Assembly (NCBI RefSeq): GCF_046271865.1
Contig: NZ_CP176580.1
Coordinates: 620,001-684,000 of the forward strand
DNA from: Nitrincola salilacus
Lineage (GTDB): Bacteria > Pseudomonadota > Gammaproteobacteria > Pseudomonadales > Balneatricaceae
Reading direction: 5' to 3'
Length of the DNA: 64,000 nucleotides
Shown in pieces: positions 1 to 8,611 of the stretch (position 1 is its first letter; every line of letters starts with the position of its first letter). A program made the position numbers and the translations under genes. The notes beneath the pieces are model-generated. The model was not told the DNA's origin. It saw nothing but the letters and a program-made list of their open reading frames with translations, and did not search any database.

Positions 1-44
1 CTCAGGCTTCAGGTAGCCCAATATAAGAATGATGAGGTGGTATC

Positions 45-1844
45 ATGGCTGAGTACAAAGCCCCCCTGCGCGACATGCAATTTATTCTCAATGAAGTGCT
101 CGAGATGGATAAGCACTATCAAGGTCTGCCAGGCTGCGAAGAAGCAACACCTGATATGATTGCTGCCATTCTGGAAGAGGGTGCCAAGTTCGCTGAGCGT
201 GTGCTGTCTCCTCTGAACCAGATCGGCGATCAGCAGGGTTGTACCTTCAAGGATGGCACTGTGACCACACCGGAAGGCTTTAAAGAAGCGTATCAGCAGT
301 TTGTTGAGGGTGGTTGGCCATCGCTGGCACACGATCCTGCGCATGGCGGTCAGGGCTTGCCGGAATCACTGGGTATCGTGTTCAACGAGATGGTCGGTAC
401 TGCCAACTGGTCCTGGAGTATGTATCCGGGGCTGAGCCATGGCGCCATGAATACACTGGATGCCCATGGTACTGATGAGCAGAAACACACGTATCTGACC
501 AAGCTGGTGTCCGGCGAGTGGACCGGCACCATGTGTCTGACCGAAGCGCATTGCGGTACCGATCTCGGCATGCTGCGCACCAAGGCTGAGCCTGCGGCTG
601 ATGGCAGCTATCGCATCAGTGGTACCAAGATTTTCATCTCTGCCGGTGAGCATGACATGGCAGACAACATCGTGCATATCGTGTTGGCGCGTCTGCCGGA
701 TGCACCCGCCGGTACCAAGGGAATCTCGCTGTTTATCGTGCCCAAGTTTCTGCCGACTGCCGATGGCAGTGTCGGTGAGCGCAATGGCGTATCCTGCGGC
801 TCCATCGAACACAAGATGGGTATCCACGGTAATGCGACCTGCGTGATGAACTTTGATGGCGCCACCGGCTTTTTGATCGGCCCGCCGAACAAGGGCCTTA
901 ACTGCATGTTCACCTTTATGAACACGGCACGTATCGGTACCGCTTTGCAGGGCCTGGCCCATGCCGAGTGGGGCTTCCAGAATTCACTGCCTTATGCACG
1001 TGATCGTCTGCAGATGCGCTCGCTGACCGGCCCTAAAAATACTGAAGGTGCTGCGGATCCGATCATCGTGCATCCGGCTGTGCGCAACATGCTGCTGACC
1101 CAGAAGGCGTTTGCCGAGGGTGGGCGTGCGCTGATCTATCTGTCGGCGCAGCAGGTTGACCGTACCAAGCTGGCGACCACCGATGAAGAGAAAAAAGAAG
1201 CCGAGGATCTGCTGTCACTGCTGACACCGATCGCCAAGGCGTTCCTGACCGAAGCGGGTTTCGAGTCTGCCAACCATGCACTGCAGATCTACGGTGGCCA
1301 TGGCTATATTGCCGAGTGGGGCATGGAGCAGAACGTGCGCGACAGCCGTATCTCAACGCTGTATGAAGGCACGACACAGATTCAGGCACTGGATCTGCTG
1401 GGCCGCAAGGTACTGATGACCCAGGGTGAGTTGCTGAAGCGTTTCACCAAAATCATCCACAGGTTCTGTAAATCGCACGAAGGTAACGATGCGATGCAGG
1501 CTTTTGTCGCACCACTGGCTAAACTGAATCAGGAGTGGGGTGATATCACGATGAAAGTCGGCATGAAGGCGATGCAGGATCGTGAAGAGGTGGGTGCCGC
1601 TGCTGTCGATTACCTGATGTACTCCGGTTATATCACGCTGGCATGGCTCTGGGCGCGTCAGGCCGAAGTCGCGCAGCAGAAACTGGCGGCGGGAACCAAT
1701 GAAGAGGCTTTCTACAAAGCCAAGCTGGTGACCGCGCGCTTCTATTTCGAGCGGATTCTGCCACGTACACGCACACTGGTTGAAACCATGCAATCGGGTG
1801 CAACCAACCTGATGGAGTTGGACGCTGAAGATTTCGCCTTCTGA
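45..1844 (+). CDS. Acyl-CoA dehydrogenase, large type with extra C-terminal domain
   Basis: Predicted FAD enzyme that makes the alpha-beta double bond in an acyl-CoA and passes electrons to ETF (etfBA lie 5 kb downstream). At 599 residues it belongs to the long group with an added C-terminal domain (DmdC/phenylacyl-CoA-type relatives), not the 380-residue short-chain type. Seen: TGTMCLTEAHCGTDL near residue 159 (flavin/substrate region), YEGTTQIQ near residue 440 carrying the expected catalytic Glu, and a helical tail after about residue 470. The ATG at 45 has GAGG 7 bases upstream. It heads a same-strand cluster with SCP2, FadD and enoyl-CoA hydratase, so a fatty-acid or related acyl substrate is likely; chain length cannot be read from the sequence. 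Confidence 0.93.
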   Translation: MAEYKAPLRDMQFILNEVLEMDKHYQGLPGCEEATPDMIAAILEEGAKFAERVLSPLNQIGDQQGCTFKDGTVTTPEGFKEAYQQFVEGGWPSLAHDPAHGGQGLPESLGIVFNEMVGTANWSWSMYPGLSHGAMNTLDAHGTDEQKHTYLTKLVSGEWTGTMCLTEAHCGTDLGMLRTKAEPAADGSYRISGTKIFISAGEHDMADNIVHIVLARLPDAPAGTKGISLFIVPKFLPTADGSVGERNGVSCGSIEHKMGIHGNATCVMNFDGATGFLIGPPNKGLNCMFTFMNTARIGTALQGLAHAEWGFQNSLPYARDRLQMRSLTGPKNTEGAADPIIVHPAVRNMLLTQKAFAEGGRALIYLSAQQVDRTKLATTDEEKKEAEDLLSLLTPIAKAFLTEAGFESANHALQIYGGHGYIAEWGMEQNVRDSRISTLYEGTTQIQALDLLGRKVLMTQGELLKRFTKIIHRFCKSHEGNDAMQAFVAPLAKLNQEWGDITMKVGMKAMQDREEVGAAAVDYLMYSGYITLAWLWARQAEVAQQKLAAGTNEEAFYKAKLVTARFYFERILPRTRTLVETMQSGATNLMELDAEDFAF

Positions 1845-1870
1845 TGAAGAAGCTACTGAGAACACACACA

Positions 1871-1892
1871 GGGCAGAAAGTTATCTCTGCCC
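1871..1892 (+). other. Hairpin after the acyl-CoA dehydrogenase gene
   Basis: GGGCAGA (1871-1877) pairs with TCTGCCC (1886-1892) around an 8-base loop, 27 bases after the stop codon. No T-run follows, so it may slow or protect RNA rather than terminate transcription. Weak call. Confidence 0.3.
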
Positions 1893-1908
1893 TGCTTAAG
1901 CTGAATGC

Positions 1909-1956
1909 ATGGCGCTACTCATGGCGCTACTCATGGCACTACACATGGCGCTACAA
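1909..1956. repeat. Four tandem copies of a 12-bp unit
   Basis: The unit ATGGCGCTACTC occurs twice exactly (1909-1920, 1921-1932) and twice with changes (1933-1944, 1945-1956). It lies between the acyl-CoA dehydrogenase and SCP2 genes. If read in the frame of the SCP2 gene it would give a repetitive WRYS-like peptide unlike any SCP2 protein, so I treat it as non-coding. Confidence 0.9.
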
Positions 1957-1976
1957 GCGCAGTGGCTTACGACAAG

Positions 1977-2006
1977 ACACACAACAAGAGAACACACAAC
2001 AAGAGG
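1977..2006. repeat. 15-bp tandem duplication creating an AAGAG Shine-Dalgarno-like site
   Basis: ACACACAACAAGAGA (1977-1991) is followed directly by ACACACAACAAGAGG (1992-2006). The second copy places AGAGG 8 bases before the ATG at 2015, so the duplication supplies the likely ribosome binding site of the SCP2 gene. Confidence 0.85.
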
Positions 2007-2014
2007 TTTCCGAG

Positions 2015-2332
2015 ATGGCTGATTTGAACGCAATTTTTTCCTCCATGGGTGAACGATTCAACGCTCAGGCAGCGTCAGGACTGGATGCTGTTTTCCAGTA
2101 TCAGATCGAAGATGGCGAGCCCTGGGCGGTTGTGGTCAGCAATGGTACCTGTGAGATCAGCCAAGGTGAGCACGACAGCCCGACGGTCACTCTGAATATG
2201 GACAGCCAGACACTGGAAGAGGTGATGAGCGGCGAAACCGACGGCATGCAGGCCTTTATGGCCGGCCGTATTCGTGCCGATGGCGACATCATGCTGGCGA
2301 CTCGCCTGGCATCTCTCTTTCCGGTCAGCTAA
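2015..2332 (+). CDS. SCP2 sterol/lipid-carrier domain protein
   Basis: Small (105 residues) cytoplasmic protein of the SCP2 fold: an alpha/beta domain with a hydrophobic lipid tunnel. Seen: the features of bacterial stand-alone SCP2 proteins, such as a first helix ADLNAIFSSMGERFN, WAVVVSNGTCEIS, and a C-terminal MAGRIRADGDIMLATRLAS. The frame stays open back to 1844, but that stretch is built of tandem repeats and has no SCP2 similarity. The ATG at 2015 has AGAGG upstream and gives the normal domain start. Its place between an acyl-CoA dehydrogenase and FadD suggests it binds acyl-CoA or a similar lipid for beta-oxidation; this is inference. Confidence 0.85.
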   Translation: MADLNAIFSSMGERFNAQAASGLDAVFQYQIEDGEPWAVVVSNGTCEISQGEHDSPTVTLNMDSQTLEEVMSGETDGMQAFMAGRIRADGDIMLATRLASLFPVS

Positions 2333-2461
2333 GCAGGTCAGGGCAACCCGCATCGAAAGACAGGTGCGAGGTATCTGGATTGTGCAGCCGATGCGGGCTG
2401 CCCGACAACCTGGTTATACATATCAACCTGATCGATAACAATAACAGTCAGGGGAAACAGT

Positions 2462-4147
2462 ATGGAACATCAACGCGGGAGCACGATTCCCGAGTCCCTC
2501 AATACCCATGGTTACATCAATATCAATGATGTTTTTGACCGTGTGTGTGACAAGTATGCAGACGCCCCTGCTTTCACCAGTTTTGGCAGGACGCTGAGCT
2601 ATCGCGAGTTGCATCAGCTGTCTGATGCCTTTGCGGTCTATATACAGAAAGAGACGGATCTCAAACCTGGCGACAAGATTGCGATTCAGCTACCCAATTT
2701 GATTCAGTACCCGGTAGTGCTGTTTGGCGCGCTCAAAGCGGGGCTGATCATCGTCAATACCAATCCGCTCTATACACCGCGCGAGATGGAGCATCAGTTC
2801 AACGATTCTGGCGCCAAAGCGCTGATCATCTACAAGAGCATGGCCGATAAGGCTGAGCAGGTGATCAGTAAAACCGGCATCAAATACCTGTTTCTGACTC
2901 AGATCGGTGATCTGCATCCTTTTGTAAAGCGCCATCTGCTGAATGCTGTAGTCAAGTATGTGAAGAAGCTGGAGCCTGAGTTCAATCTTCCTTCGGCGAT
3001 TCCGTTGCGCAATGCGTTGATTCCATTTGTTGGGCAAAAACCAATACCAGTTGCCGTGCAAACGGCGGATATTGCCGTGTTGCAGTACACAGGCGGCACC
3101 ACGGGTGTTTCCAAAGGTGCAGTATTGAGCCATGGCAACCTGGTATCGAATATGTTGCAGGGGCATAAGCTGATCAACCAGGCCACGGCTGGCTGGTCAG
3201 AAACCGCAATTGCTCCTCTGCCGCTCTATCATATCTATGCCTTTACTATCTCCCTGGTCATCATGGACTGTGGTGGCCATAGCGTTCTGATTCCCAATCC
3301 GCGAGATATTCCGGGTTTTGCCAAGGAGCTGGGCAAGTGGCGCATGAGTGCTTTTCTTGGCCTTAATACCCTGTTTGTCGCACTGTGTAATAACGAGGAG
3401 TTCCGCAAGCTGGACTTCAGTAACATGAAAATCACCATATCAGGCGGTTGTGCGCTGACGCACGCAGCGGCGGATGAGTGGATACGTGTGACTGGCTGCG
3501 AAATCATGGAGGGTTACGGCCTGACTGAAACCTCACCGGCTATTTCGATCAATTCACCTCATGGCATTCGTCTGGGCACCATTGGTCAGCCGTTGGACTG
3601 CACCGATGTTCAGATCATGGATATCGAGGGTAATCCGGTAGCGGATGGTCAGCCGGGAGAGTTGTGCGTCAAGGGTCCTCAGGTAATGGTAGGTTACTGG
3701 CAGCGAGAGGCAGAAACCGAAGAGTGCTTCACGGCAGATGGCTATTTCCGCACAGGCGACATAGCGATACGTGAGGCAGATGGTTATCTGCGTATTGTTG
3801 ATCGGGCCAAGGATATGATCCTGGTGTCTGGCTTCAATGTCTATCCGAATGAGGTGGAGGATGTGGTTACGACGCATCCCGAAATACTTGAGTGTGCTGC
3901 AATAGGCCTGCCGGATGAGCATAGTGGTGAACTGGTCAAGTTGGTAGCAGTGGCGAAAAATCCCGAGCAGCCACCGAGTCCCGATGAGATCAAAGCCTGG
4001 TGTCGAGAACGCCTGACTGCCTATAAGGTGCCGAAGGTGATCGAGTTTGTTTCCGAACTGCCCAAAACCAATGTCGGTAAGGTGCTGCGTCGCAAACTCA
4101 AGGAGACTCAAAATCAAGATCAGGACAGTCCATCAAAAGTGGCCTGA
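2462..4147 (+). CDS. fadD: Long-chain fatty acid-CoA ligase
   Basis: ATP-dependent acyl-CoA synthetase of the ANL family: fatty acid + ATP + CoA to acyl-CoA + AMP + PPi, normally at the inner membrane face. Seen over 561 residues: P-loop-like YTGGTTGVSKGAVLSHGN near residue 208, GYGLTETSP near 350, YFRTGDIA then RAKDMILVSGFNVYP near 445, and the C-terminal catalytic Lys region KTNVGKVLRRKL near 537. The length fits FadD of gammaproteobacteria. AGGGG precedes the ATG. It supplies substrate to the dehydrogenase upstream and to FadBA downstream. Confidence 0.95.
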   Translation: MEHQRGSTIPESLNTHGYININDVFDRVCDKYADAPAFTSFGRTLSYRELHQLSDAFAVYIQKETDLKPGDKIAIQLPNLIQYPVVLFGALKAGLIIVNTNPLYTPREMEHQFNDSGAKALIIYKSMADKAEQVISKTGIKYLFLTQIGDLHPFVKRHLLNAVVKYVKKLEPEFNLPSAIPLRNALIPFVGQKPIPVAVQTADIAVLQYTGGTTGVSKGAVLSHGNLVSNMLQGHKLINQATAGWSETAIAPLPLYHIYAFTISLVIMDCGGHSVLIPNPRDIPGFAKELGKWRMSAFLGLNTLFVALCNNEEFRKLDFSNMKITISGGCALTHAAADEWIRVTGCEIMEGYGLTETSPAISINSPHGIRLGTIGQPLDCTDVQIMDIEGNPVADGQPGELCVKGPQVMVGYWQREAETEECFTADGYFRTGDIAIREADGYLRIVDRAKDMILVSGFNVYPNEVEDVVTTHPEILECAAIGLPDEHSGELVKLVAVAKNPEQPPSPDEIKAWCRERLTAYKVPKVIEFVSELPKTNVGKVLRRKLKETQNQDQDSPSKVA

Positions 4148-4180
4148 TTCTGCGCGCATAGTGGATGAATGGAGAGAGTT

Positions 4181-4735
4181 ATGCCCCTGACCAAACCTGT
4201 CCGGCGCAAGCTGCATCATCGCCGTACCATCACTTGTGATGGCTACGAGCGGGACGATGGGCTGTGGGATATCGAAGCGCGCATGACCGATGTCAAAACC
4301 GGCACGGTTGATAATCCGGAGCGTGGCGGCTATGTACCGGCTGGAGAGCCTTTTCATGATATCTGGCTGCGCCTGACGCTGGATCGCACCTTGAAGATTT
4401 ATCAGGCAGAAGCCGCGATAGAGGCATCGCCCTTTCGCATCTGCCCGGCGATTACGGGTCAGTACCGCAAGCTTGAAGGCACGCGGATCGGTTCTGGCTG
4501 GCATCGTCAGGCCAGTGAGCTGCTCGGTGGTACGAGTGGTTGTACTCATCTGAATGAGCTGCTCAAGCCGTTGGCAACGACAGCGATTCAGACGCTCTGG
4601 CCAAGCACCGATGAAGAGGTGATGAAGCTCGGCGCCAATGTGATGCTCAATACCTGCCATACCTGGGGGCAAAGCTCTCAGGTCATAAAACAGTATCTGC
4701 CTGAGTTGTATCGGGCAGAGGGTTCAGATAGCTGA
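4181..4735 (+). CDS. DUF2889 domain protein
   Basis: Conserved protein of unknown biochemical function. The sequence matches the DUF2889 pattern: an N-terminal R-R-K-L-H-H-R motif, a region D-G-L-W-D-I-E-A, G-E-P-F-H-D-I-W-L-R-L, C-P and a G-C-T-H-L-N-E-L motif near residue 130, then NTCHTW near the end. Conserved Cys and His residues hint at metal binding, but this is a guess. Start: an ATG at 4169 is in frame, but GGAGAG sits just before the ATG at 4181, which I prefer (184 residues). It lies between fadD and a flavin oxidoreductase, so a role in lipid or aromatic acyl-CoA metabolism is plausible by context only. Confidence 0.8.
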   Translation: MPLTKPVRRKLHHRRTITCDGYERDDGLWDIEARMTDVKTGTVDNPERGGYVPAGEPFHDIWLRLTLDRTLKIYQAEAAIEASPFRICPAITGQYRKLEGTRIGSGWHRQASELLGGTSGCTHLNELLKPLATTAIQTLWPSTDEEVMKLGANVMLNTCHTWGQSSQVIKQYLPELYRAEGSDS

Positions 4736-4805
4736 GGGTTTGGACACTGGAAACAACCTGTTTCAGGTGATTCAAGCCAGACGATTTAGCCAGGAGATGT
4801 AAAAA

Positions 4806-5786
4806 ATGAGTTTACCCGAATCTTTCCGGGGGCGTCTCTCTCTGCCTCTGATTTCTGCACCGATGTTTCTGGTCTCCGGTCCGGAGCTGGTGATTGAAGC
4901 CTGCAAGGCTGGAGTTGTGGGTACCTTCCCGGCACTCAATCAACGCAGCAGTGAGGGCTTTGAGGAGTGGTTGATTCAGATCAAGCAGGAACTGGCTGCC
5001 TATGAACAGGAAACCGGTAAAAAGCCCGCTCCTTTTGGCGTCAATCTGATCGTGCATCACACCAATCCACGTGTGCAGGCTGACCTTGAGCTGTGTATCA
5101 AGCATCAGGTGCCGCTGGTCATCACTTCTCTCGGTGCGGTCAAGGATCTGGTCGATGCAGTGCATAGCTACGGTGGCGCCGTGTTTCATGATGTGGTCAA
5201 TGTTCGTCATGCTCGTAAAGCGTCAGAGGCTGGTGTTGATGGTCTGATTGCCGTGTGTGCCGGTGCCGGTGGGCATGCCGGTACCCTGAGTCCCTTTGCA
5301 CTGGTGGCCGAGATACGCCAGTTCTACAAAGGTACGGTGATTCTGTCCGGCTGCATGTCGACCGGGCGTGATGTCGCCACCGCTCAGTTGTTGGGGGCTG
5401 ATCTGTCCTATATGGGGACGCGCTTTATCAACACACAAGAGAGCCGTGCAGTACCAGAATACAAGCAGATGATTGTAGATTCAGCTGCATCTGATATCAC
5501 CTACACCCCAAAAATATCCGGTATTCCGGCCAACTTCCTCAAGCCGAGCCTGGCCAGTGCAGGCCTGGATCCTGACAGCGCTGAGCCGAAGAAAGTGGAT
5601 CTGGGCGAAGAGCTGCAAGCGCCGGAAGGTGGTGCCTCTGCCTGGAAAAGCATCTGGTCGGCAGGGCAGGGAGTAGGATCGATTCAGGATGTGCCGACTG
5701 TGGCGGAGCTGGTGCAGACAATGCGCACAGAATACCGCGATGCGATCGGTGAGTTTCGTGACAACAGCGGCGATTACCTGAGCTGA
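4806..5786 (+). CDS. NAD(P)H-dependent flavin oxidoreductase / nitronate monooxygenase family
   Basis: TIM-barrel FMN protein of the nitronate monooxygenase (2-nitropropane dioxygenase-like) family, 326 residues. Seen: the N-terminal barrel strand PLISAPMFLVSGPELV, the phosphate-binding CAGAGGHAGTLSPFAL near residue 151, and LSGCMSTGRDVATAQLLGADLSYMGTRF in pieces near 180-210. The family includes real nitronate oxidases and 2-enoyl reductase-like enzymes; in acyl-CoA clusters the substrate is often unknown. AGGAG lies upstream of the ATG. It belongs to the run of + strand lipid genes ending at 6577. Confidence 0.88.
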   Translation: MSLPESFRGRLSLPLISAPMFLVSGPELVIEACKAGVVGTFPALNQRSSEGFEEWLIQIKQELAAYEQETGKKPAPFGVNLIVHHTNPRVQADLELCIKHQVPLVITSLGAVKDLVDAVHSYGGAVFHDVVNVRHARKASEAGVDGLIAVCAGAGGHAGTLSPFALVAEIRQFYKGTVILSGCMSTGRDVATAQLLGADLSYMGTRFINTQESRAVPEYKQMIVDSAASDITYTPKISGIPANFLKPSLASAGLDPDSAEPKKVDLGEELQAPEGGASAWKSIWSAGQGVGSIQDVPTVAELVQTMRTEYRDAIGEFRDNSGDYLS

Positions 5787-5812
5787 TTACCTAAACTGAG
5801 GAGACCAGTTTC

Positions 5813-6577
5813 ATGAGTCAGGATCTTGTACTGCAACAACGTGATGGCTATCTGCTTCATCTGACATTGAATCGGCCGGATAAGAAGAACGCACTGACCT
5901 TCGAGATGTATCTGGCGCTGATTGAGGCAATGAAGCAGGCGGAGCAGGATGACGGCATCCGCGTGCTGCTGCTCAGTGGAGCCGGTGGCAGCTTCACCTC
6001 AGGCAATGATATTGCTGCGTTTGTGGCAGCGATGGGGCAGCCGGAAAAAGCTCGGATACCGCTGAGCTTCTTGCAGGCGCTGGCCAGTTTCAGCAAGCCG
6101 ATTGTGGCGGCGGTGGACGGTGTTGCGGTGGGGATTGGTACCTCTCTGCTGCTGCACTGTGATCTGGTACTGGCATCCGAAGACGCGATCTTCCAGCTGC
6201 CCTTTACCAAGCTTGGGCTGGTTCCTGAGGGTGGCACCAGTCTGCTGTTGCCGCAGCAGTTGGGTCATCGGTTGGCGTTCGAATTACTGGTGGAAGGAGA
6301 CGCGATCCCGGCACACCGAGCTGCACAGCTGGGCCTGATCAATACGGTTCTGCCACAGAGTCAGTTGCTGGATAGTGCCCTGCGACGTGCGCATACTCTG
6401 ACCCGTCTGGCACCGGAAGCGGTACGCCAGAGCAAACAGATGCTCAAGGCTGCGAACAAGCCCGCACTGGATGCCGTACTGGTCTCTGAAGTGGAGGCCT
6501 TCGCTGCTCGCCTCTCTTCACCTGAAGCGCGTGAAGCTTTCCAGGCCTTCATGGAAAAACGCGCCCCGAATTTCTGA
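5813..6577 (+). CDS. Enoyl-CoA hydratase/isomerase family protein
   Basis: Crotonase-fold protein (254 residues) expected to hydrate or isomerise enoyl-CoA. Seen: N-terminal LTLNRPDKKNALT, oxyanion-hole segment GNDIAAF near residue 63, AVDGVAVGIGTSLLLHCDLV near 100-118, and PFTKLGLVPEGGTS near 130 with one of the usual catalytic Glu positions. GAGGAG lies 8 bases before the ATG and the gap to the preceding gene is 26 bases, so co-transcription is likely. It is separate from the hydratase half of FadB, so it may serve a special substrate such as a branched, unsaturated or aromatic acyl chain. Confidence 0.9.
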   Translation: MSQDLVLQQRDGYLLHLTLNRPDKKNALTFEMYLALIEAMKQAEQDDGIRVLLLSGAGGSFTSGNDIAAFVAAMGQPEKARIPLSFLQALASFSKPIVAAVDGVAVGIGTSLLLHCDLVLASEDAIFQLPFTKLGLVPEGGTSLLLPQQLGHRLAFELLVEGDAIPAHRAAQLGLINTVLPQSQLLDSALRRAHTLTRLAPEAVRQSKQMLKAANKPALDAVLVSEVEAFAARLSSPEAREAFQAFMEKRAPNF

Positions 6578-6678
6578 GTGCCTTTCCTGGCGCTCCACTG
6601 AGCACTCAGACAGAGCGTTGATCGTTCTGTTTCACCCGGGATCGCCAATTGTCACACAACTGGTGATCTGCACTTTAT

Positions 6679-6700
6679 ACCGGCTTCGGCCGGTTTTTTT
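6679..6700 (+). terminator. Rho-independent terminator after the enoyl-CoA hydratase gene
   Basis: ACCGGC (6679-6684), a TTCG tetraloop, GCCGGT (6689-6694), then a run of seven T. A textbook terminator that separates the lipid cluster from etfBA. Confidence 0.92.
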
Positions 6701-6800
6701 GACCCCTTTTTTCAGTGCGGCTTAGAAAATTGGCATCAGTGTTTATGCGGCCTGCCGGCGTGATGCTATTTTTTGTCACTGAAACGGATGGTTTTTGTTA

Positions 6801-6828
6801 TTGAGGAATAGGCTGGTGAGGCTAGTAT
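6801..6828 (+). promoter_or_regulatory. Possible sigma-70 promoter of etfBA
   Basis: TTGAGG (6801-6806), 16-base spacer, TAGTAT (6823-6828), about 42 bases before the etfB start. The match is only moderate; position after a terminator supports it. Confidence 0.35.
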
Positions 6829-6870
6829 GGGCCTCATCCATTCAGGTGAAAATAACAAAGAGAGGCTGGT

Positions 6871-7623
6871 ATGAAAGTACTTGTCGCCGTAAAACGGGTC
6901 ATCGATTACAACGTTAAGGTTCGTGTTAAAGCGGATCAGAGTGATGTTGATCTGGCGAATGTCAAAATGGCACTGAACCCCTTCTGCGAGATAGCGGTAG
7001 AGGAAGCAGTGCGTCTGAAAGAGCAGGGCGTAGCGACCGAGGTGGTCGTGGTATCGGTCGGCAGTAAGGCGTGTCAGGAGCAGTTGCGCACTGCGCTGGC
7101 ACTCGGTGCGGATCGTGCGCTGCAGGTTGAGGCCGCAGATGGTCCTGATTCTCTGTCGGTTGCGCGGATTCTGGCCAAGGTCGCCGAAGAAGAGAAACCT
7201 GATCTGATTCTGCTCGGTAAGCAGGCGATCGATTCTGATAACAACCAGACAGGTCAGATGCTGGCCGCGCTGCTGGATCGCCCTCAGGCAACCTTTGCTT
7301 CTGAAGTAAAGGTCGAGGGTGGTGAGTTGCTGGTAACGCGTGAAGTGGATGGTGGTCTGCAGACGCTGAAGCTGACGCTGCCAGCTGTTGTGACAACTGA
7401 TCTTCGTCTGAACGAGCCACGTTATGCATCCTTGCCTAATATTATGAAGGCGAAGAAGAAACCACTGGATGTGAAAACGGCTGAAGAGCTTGGCGTTATA
7501 GTTGCCAGTCAAGTCAAGCTACTGAAGGTTGAGCCGCCTGCTGATCGCAAAGCGGGCATCCGTGTCAGCTCGATTGAGGAACTGGTCGATAAACTGCGTA
7601 ATGAAGCCAAGGTGATCGCATGA
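6871..7623 (+). CDS. etfB: Electron transfer flavoprotein, beta subunit
   Basis: Beta subunit of the FAD/AMP heterodimer that takes electrons from acyl-CoA dehydrogenases and gives them to ETF-ubiquinone oxidoreductase (not in this window). Seen: N-terminal VLVAVKRVIDYNVKVRV, ALNPFCEIAVEEAVRLKE near residue 35, GKQAIDSDNNQTGQMLAALL near 122, and ANIMKAKKKPL-like C-terminal segment reading PNIMKAKKKPLDV near 190. The 250-residue length is normal. AGAGAGG precedes the ATG. It overlaps etfA by four bases (ATGA), so the subunits are probably made by coupled translation. Confidence 0.96.
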   Translation: MKVLVAVKRVIDYNVKVRVKADQSDVDLANVKMALNPFCEIAVEEAVRLKEQGVATEVVVVSVGSKACQEQLRTALALGADRALQVEAADGPDSLSVARILAKVAEEEKPDLILLGKQAIDSDNNQTGQMLAALLDRPQATFASEVKVEGGELLVTREVDGGLQTLKLTLPAVVTTDLRLNEPRYASLPNIMKAKKKPLDVKTAEELGVIVASQVKLLKVEPPADRKAGIRVSSIEELVDKLRNEAKVIA

Positions 7624-8549
7624 GTATTCTGATTATTGCTGAACATGATAACCAGAGCCTGAAACCTGTTACGCTGAATCTGCTGTCAGCAGCGCAGGCG
7701 ATAGGGGGCGATGTCGCTATACTGGTGGCAGGCAGTGGCTGTGCTGCAGTGGCGGAAGCGGCTGCTGCGTTGCCGGGCGTTGGCCAGGTATTGGTTGCGG
7801 ATCATGCAGCTTATGAGCATCAGCTGGCGGAAAATGTCAGTAAATTGGTGGTTGAATTGGCGGAGGGTCGCAGCCATCTGCTGGCCGCGTCCACCACCAG
7901 TGGCAAGAATGTGATGCCACGTGTGGCTGCACTGCTGGGGGTGAATCAGCTCTCTGATGTGCTGGCCGTGGAAACACCGGATCGCTTCAAGCGTGCGATC
8001 TATGCCGGCAACGCGATTGCAACGGTGGAGTCTGCCGATGTCGTCAAGGTGATGACTATCCGTGGTACTGCGTTTGATCCTGCTGCAACGACAGGCGGCA
8101 GCGCCGAGATCGTCACAGTTGGTAGTGTGCATCAATCTGCGGATATCGCATTTGTCGGTGAAGAGCTGGCCAAGTCGGATCGTCCCGAGCTGACAGGCGC
8201 CCGCGTCGTGGTATCGGGCGGTCGGGGCATGGGTAATGGCGAGAATTTTGAACTGCTTAACCGAGTGGCAGACAAGCTTGGTGCGGCAGTGGGTGCATCA
8301 CGTGCGGCGGTGGATGCCGGTTTTGTACCGAACGATATGCAGGTGGGCCAGACCGGCAAAATGGTAGCGCCCGAGCTTTACATTGCTGTTGGCATCTCCG
8401 GTGCGATTCAGCATCTGGCCGGCATGAAAGACTCTAAAGTGATAGTGGCGATCAATAAGGATGAAGAAGCGCCGATCTTCCAGGTGGCAGATTATGGCCT
8501 GGTCGCGGATCTGTTCGAAGCGGTGCCAGCCCTGGAAGCGCAGCTTTAA
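7620..8549 (+). CDS. etfA: Electron transfer flavoprotein, alpha subunit
   Basis: Alpha subunit holding most of the FAD site. Seen: N-terminal ILIIAEHDNQSLKPVTLNLL, SGGRGMG near residue 198, DAGFVPNDMQVGQTGKMV near 235, and the FAD-binding APELYIAVGISGAIQHLAGM then VAINKDEEAPIFQVADYGLV toward the C-terminus. 309 residues is the usual length. Start ATG overlaps the etfB stop. The gene is followed within about 60 bases by fadB, an arrangement that joins the electron acceptor to the beta-oxidation enzymes. Confidence 0.96.
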   Translation: MSILIIAEHDNQSLKPVTLNLLSAAQAIGGDVAILVAGSGCAAVAEAAAALPGVGQVLVADHAAYEHQLAENVSKLVVELAEGRSHLLAASTTSGKNVMPRVAALLGVNQLSDVLAVETPDRFKRAIYAGNAIATVESADVVKVMTIRGTAFDPAATTGGSAEIVTVGSVHQSADIAFVGEELAKSDRPELTGARVVVSGGRGMGNGENFELLNRVADKLGAAVGASRAAVDAGFVPNDMQVGQTGKMVAPELYIAVGISGAIQHLAGMKDSKVIVAINKDEEAPIFQVADYGLVADLFEAVPALEAQL

Positions 8550-8611
8550 CTGACGCTAAAGCAAGATACGGCTGCTCATAAGCTGCTCAATATAATGTGG
8601 GAGAGTACATA

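Noticed and set aside
1844..2014. N-terminal extension of the SCP2 gene
   Set aside because: Made of tandem repeats, not SCP2-like, and a better ribosome site lies before the ATG at 2015.
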